Shown here: positions 4,890-7,645 of the stretch, in pieces
How the letters are laid out: every line of letters begins with the position of its first letter
Position numbering within the stretch: position 1 is the first letter of the stretch
Assembly: GCA_040392005.1 (NCBI GenBank)
Contig: JBEBWT010000066.1
Span: forward strand, 1 to 7,645
Direction of reading: 5' to 3'
Length of the DNA stretch: 7,645 bases
Source of the DNA: DASRQK01 sp040392005
GTDB taxonomy: Bacteria; Bacteroidota; Bacteroidia; Sphingobacteriales; Sphingobacteriaceae
Program-made: the position numbers and the translations under genes
Notes under the pieces: model-generated
The model's input: the letters and a program-made list of their open reading frames with translations, nothing else
Told to the model about the DNA's origin: nothing
The model's database searches: none

Positions 4890-7529
4890 ATGACGAGTAG
4901 AGAAATCCGTGAAGCATTTTTGAATTTTTTCAGGACAAAAGGACACCAGATTGTTCCTTCGGCACCGGTCGTGATCAAAAACGACCCTACTTTGATGTTT
5001 ACCAATGCCGGTATGAACCAGTTTAAGGACCTGTTCCTGGGGGAGGCCGCCATCAAATTTCCGCGTATTGCCGATACCCAGCGTTGTCTGCGGGTGTCGG
5101 GCAAGCACAATGATCTGGAGGAAGTGGGGATCGACACCTATCACCACACTCTTTTCGAGATGCTCGGCAACTGGAGTTTCGGGGATTATTTCAAAAAAGA
5201 AGCCATTGAATGGAGCTGGGAGCTGCTTACCGGCGTATATGGGATAGACCGGGACCGCCTGTATGTGACCGTGTTCGAGGGGGATCAGGGGGACGGCCTG
5301 CCCATGGATCGGGAAGCCTATGATTTCTGGAAAGCGATCATTGCCGAGGACCGGATCCTGATGGGCAATAAAAAGGATAATTTCTGGGAAATGGGAGATA
5401 CGGGACCTTGCGGACCCTGTTCCGAAATCCATGTGGATATGCGTCCGGAGGAGGAGCGGGCTGCCCTGGACGGGAAATTATTGGTGAATGCCGATCATCC
5501 CCAGGTCATCGAGATCTGGAATCTGGTTTTCATGCAGTTCAACCGCCAGTATGATGGGTCGTTGAAGCCGCTACCGGCCAAACATGTGGATACCGGCATG
5601 GGTCTGGAACGTCTGGTGCGGGTGATACAGGGCAAAACTTCCAATTATGATACGGATCTCTTTCAACCATTGATCCAGTATATTGCCGATAAAAGCAACA
5701 TTCGGTATGGTGAAAATGAGCAGAATGATATTGCCATGCGTGTCATGGCCGATCACATCCGTGCCATCTGTTTCACGATTGCCGATGGACAATTGCCATC
5801 CAACAATAAAGCCGGTTATGTGATCCGGCGGATTCTCCGGAGAGCCGTACGCTACGCCTATACTTTCCTGGGGTTCCGGGAACCATTCCTGCACGAACTG
5901 GTGCCCGTGCTGGCCCGGCAGTTTGAGGGGGTATTTGATGAACTGATTTCCCAGCAGGGTTTTGTACAAAAAGTGGTGCTGGAAGAAGAAATTTCATTCC
6001 TGCGAACCCTGATGACGGGTGTGCAGCGTTTTGAGCATTATATAGATGCGGCCGGACTGCCGTCGGACAAACTGGTCACCGGGGAGTTTGCTTTTGAACT
6101 GTATGATACCTTTGGGTTTCCTATTGATCTGACCGAATTGCTGGCCCGTGAACAAGGTTTCCGGGTGGATATGCCGGGTTTCCAGCAAGCTTTGGAAGCG
6201 CAGAAAAACCGTTCGCGTGCGGCTACTGCCATCGATGCCGGAGACTGGATCCAGGTGGGACCGGACGAAAGTACGCTGTTCCTGGGCTATGATCTGCTGG
6301 AATGCGAAGCATCCATTGTCAAATACAGGCTGATTTCGGCAAAGGGCAAGGAACAATATCAACTGGTGCTGACCCATACCCCATTTTACGCAGAAGGCGG
6401 GGGACAGGTGGGGGATACCGGCTTCCTGACCGACGAGGTAAGCGGAGAGAAAATCAGGATCACCGATACCAAAAAAGAGAATGGATTGATCGTGCATTTC
6501 TGTCAGCAACTACCCCGTGATCCACAGGCTGTTTTTGTGGCCGTTGTGGACCGGGAGAAGAGAAGGGACACCGAGCGCAACCATTCAGCCACGCATTTGA
6601 TGCATGCAGCACTCCGGGATGTCCTGGGCAGCCATGTGCAGCAGAAGGGTTCCCTGGTCAGTCCGGATATTCTGCGTTTCGATATTTCGCATTTTGCAAA
6701 AATGACTCCGGAGGAATTGCAACGGGTGGAGGATCAGGTCAATGAGAAAATCAGAGCGAATATCCCACTGGAAGAACGCAGGGACATCCCTTTTCAGCAA
6801 GCCATTGACGAAGGGGTTACTGCCTTATTCGGGGAGAAATATGGAGATTTTGTCCGGGTGATCGCTTTTGACCGCAACTATTCCCTGGAACTCTGTGGAG
6901 GTACCCATGTCCGGGCAACGGGTGAAATCGGTTATTTCAAAATTACCTCCGAATCTGCGGTTGCGGCGGGGGTCCGGAGATTGGAAGCTATTACAGGGAC
7001 AAAATCGGCCGCTGTCATCCGGGAGCATTTTGAGCTGGTGGATCAATTGAAAGACCTGCTGAACAATCCCAAAGATTTTCTGGCAGCGCTCGGCAAGATT
7101 GTGGAGGACAATACGGCGCTGAAAAAGGAGATTGAGAAATCCATTACTGAAAAGGCCCTGTCCATGAAAGCGGAACTGGCCGGTAAAATGCAGCAGATCG
7201 ATGGGATCAATTTTCTGGCTGCCCGGGTGGATCTATCTTCTGCAGATGCGGTCAAAACACTGGCTTATGCCCTGAAGGGAGCGGTGGACAATCTGTATCT
7301 GGTGCTGGCTGCCGACCTTGAGGGGAAGCCGGGCCTGACGGTGGTAGTATCGGACAATCTGGTGAAAGACCGGGGAATGCATGCCGGAAATATCATCCGT
7401 GAACTGGCACGGGAAATCCAGGGAGGAGGTGGAGGTCAGCCCTTTTATGCGACGGCAGGAGGGAAGGATCCGGCGGGTCTGGACCGGGCGATCGTCCGGG
7501 CCAAGGATTTTCTCCCGGCGAAAGGATAA
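4890..7529 (+). CDS. alaS: alanyl-tRNA synthetase
   Basis: This cytoplasmic enzyme of 879 residues charges tRNA-Ala and is full length for the bacterial family. The ATG at 4890 gives MTSREIREAFLNFF, which aligns with the known N-terminus; a TTG three codons upstream (4881) is in frame but unlikely. Numbered from ATG 4890, the class II core includes RVSGKHNDLEEVG (68-80) with the following YHHTLFEMLGNWSFGDYF, the GDTGPCGPCSEIH segment (169-181) and motif 3 DTGMGLERL (234-242). The editing domain has HSATH (565-569) and CGGTH (669-673), the four zinc/catalytic His and Cys positions that remove mischarged Ser and Gly. YAEGGGQVGDTG (500-511) is the domain entrance. The C-Ala domain ends with GGGGGQPFYATAGGKD (845-860). 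All key residues are present. It is transcribed alone from its own promoter, divergent from ompA, and followed by a long hairpin. Confidence 0.98.
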   Translation: MTSREIREAFLNFFRTKGHQIVPSAPVVIKNDPTLMFTNAGMNQFKDLFLGEAAIKFPRIADTQRCLRVSGKHNDLEEVGIDTYHHTLFEMLGNWSFGDYFKKEAIEWSWELLTGVYGIDRDRLYVTVFEGDQGDGLPMDREAYDFWKAIIAEDRILMGNKKDNFWEMGDTGPCGPCSEIHVDMRPEEERAALDGKLLVNADHPQVIEIWNLVFMQFNRQYDGSLKPLPAKHVDTGMGLERLVRVIQGKTSNYDTDLFQPLIQYIADKSNIRYGENEQNDIAMRVMADHIRAICFTIADGQLPSNNKAGYVIRRILRRAVRYAYTFLGFREPFLHELVPVLARQFEGVFDELISQQGFVQKVVLEEEISFLRTLMTGVQRFEHYIDAAGLPSDKLVTGEFAFELYDTFGFPIDLTELLAREQGFRVDMPGFQQALEAQKNRSRAATAIDAGDWIQVGPDESTLFLGYDLLECEASIVKYRLISAKGKEQYQLVLTHTPFYAEGGGQVGDTGFLTDEVSGEKIRITDTKKENGLIVHFCQQLPRDPQAVFVAVVDREKRRDTERNHSATHLMHAALRDVLGSHVQQKGSLVSPDILRFDISHFAKMTPEELQRVEDQVNEKIRANIPLEERRDIPFQQAIDEGVTALFGEKYGDFVRVIAFDRNYSLELCGGTHVRATGEIGYFKITSESAVAAGVRRLEAITGTKSAAVIREHFELVDQLKDLLNNPKDFLAALGKIVEDNTALKKEIEKSITEKALSMKAELAGKMQQIDGINFLAARVDLSSADAVKTLAYALKGAVDNLYLVLAADLEGKPGLTVVVSDNLVKDRGMHAGNIIRELAREIQGGGGGQPFYATAGGKDPAGLDRAIVRAKDFLPAKG

Positions 7530-7533
7530 TATA

Positions 7534-7595
7534 TTTCCCGGATTCACTACCTCGGAAGAATACCGGTTTTTCCCGGCAGTAGTGAATCCTGGAAA
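7534..7595. terminator. long imperfect hairpin after alaS
   Basis: Arms 7534-7550 and 7579-7595 pair at 16 of 17 positions (GGATTCACTAC with GTAGTGAATCC, then one mismatch, then TTTCC with GGAAA). The 28-base centre can continue the stem: CGG 7553-7555 with CCG 7573-7575, and AAGAA 7556-7560 with TTTTT 7567-7571 (one G-T pair and a bulged C), closing on TACCGG. It begins five bases after the alaS stop and probably ends its transcript. No T tract follows the outer arm, so it is not a canonical terminator and could be a REP-like or MITE-like repeat. Confidence 0.6.
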
Positions 7596-7623
7596 ACACA
7601 AGATGAATTTTTGATGCTGAGCT

Positions 7624-7645
7624 ATGAATAAGTTATTTTCTGTTT
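7624..7645 (+). CDS. possible start of a further gene, cut by the window edge
   Basis: An ATG at 7624 opens a frame reading MNKLFSV to the window end. Lys followed by hydrophobic residues could begin a signal peptide. No ribosome binding site is seen, and only seven codons are present. Confidence 0.25.

Noticed and set aside
4797..5432. 211-codon leftward frame opposite the alaS start
   Set aside because: It is antisense to the conserved catalytic core of alaS, has no recognisable domain and no start signal.
5994..6509. 171-codon leftward frame inside alaS
   Set aside because: Antisense shadow of a well-conserved enzyme gene; Gln/Arg-rich low-information translation.
7534..7595. Integron attC-like site
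   Set aside because: The arms lack the RYYYAAC/GTTRRRY core pairs, and there is no integrase or cassette array nearby.
7381..7614. 77-codon rightward frame over the end of alaS and the hairpin
   Set aside because: Out-of-frame shadow that merely translates the palindrome.
1..7645. CRISPR array, tRNA, rRNA, riboswitch or insertion sequence
   Set aside because: I found no regularly spaced repeats, cloverleaf, conserved aptamer core or transposase; the tandem repeats present are two-copy and lie within or at the joints of genes.

Overview
The window looks like a chromosomal segment from a Bacteroidota bacterium, possibly a Saprospiria/Sphingobacteriia-type lineage. The signs are the outer-membrane lipoprotein signals, an OmpA protein with a TSP3-type calcium-binding linker, SCO and cytochrome c lipoproteins of the type found in this phylum, near absence of Shine-Dalgarno sequences, and promoter boxes close to the Bacteroidota TTG / TAnnTTTG pattern. 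The lineage is inferred from protein style only.

Left part, 1 to about 1640, is visibly more A+T-rich and looks accessory. It holds a tight two-gene operon on the + strand. The first gene is a DUF3800-like protein (235-894). Three bases later comes a 166-residue protein (898-1398) whose C-terminal half resembles the BECR (barnase/EndoU/colicin/RelE) nuclease-toxin fold. A hairpin follows at 1404-1435. Just beyond it is a 34-codon ORF (1538-1642) beginning MIIGIDETGNF, which looks like the surviving 5' end of a third gene cut off at the edge of the neighbouring operon. I read this part as a defence or toxin-antitoxin type cassette next to a decayed relative. Function is inferred, not shown.

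Middle part, 1622-4701, is a four-gene block on the - strand. In transcription order it holds an OmpA-family porin/peptidoglycan anchor (4701-3355), a small lipoprotein of unknown function (3297-2833), an SCO1/SenC copper-chaperone lipoprotein (2876-2121) and a monohaem cytochrome c lipoprotein (2098-1622). The last three are overlapping or nearly so and form a plausible envelope copper/electron-transfer operon. The block carries three short tandem duplications: 20 bp across the SCO stop/cytochrome start, 27 bp across the ompA stop, and 15 bp inside ompA. It also carries a G10 run just after the SCO lipobox that could slip and switch the gene off.

Right part, 4702-7645, starts with a divergent promoter region (ompA leftward, alaS rightward). 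A complete alanyl-tRNA synthetase gene follows (4890-7529), then a long imperfect hairpin (7534-7595), and possibly the first codons of another gene at the right edge. alaS is ordinary housekeeping; the most novel material is the left cassette and the repeat-driven oddities of the middle block.
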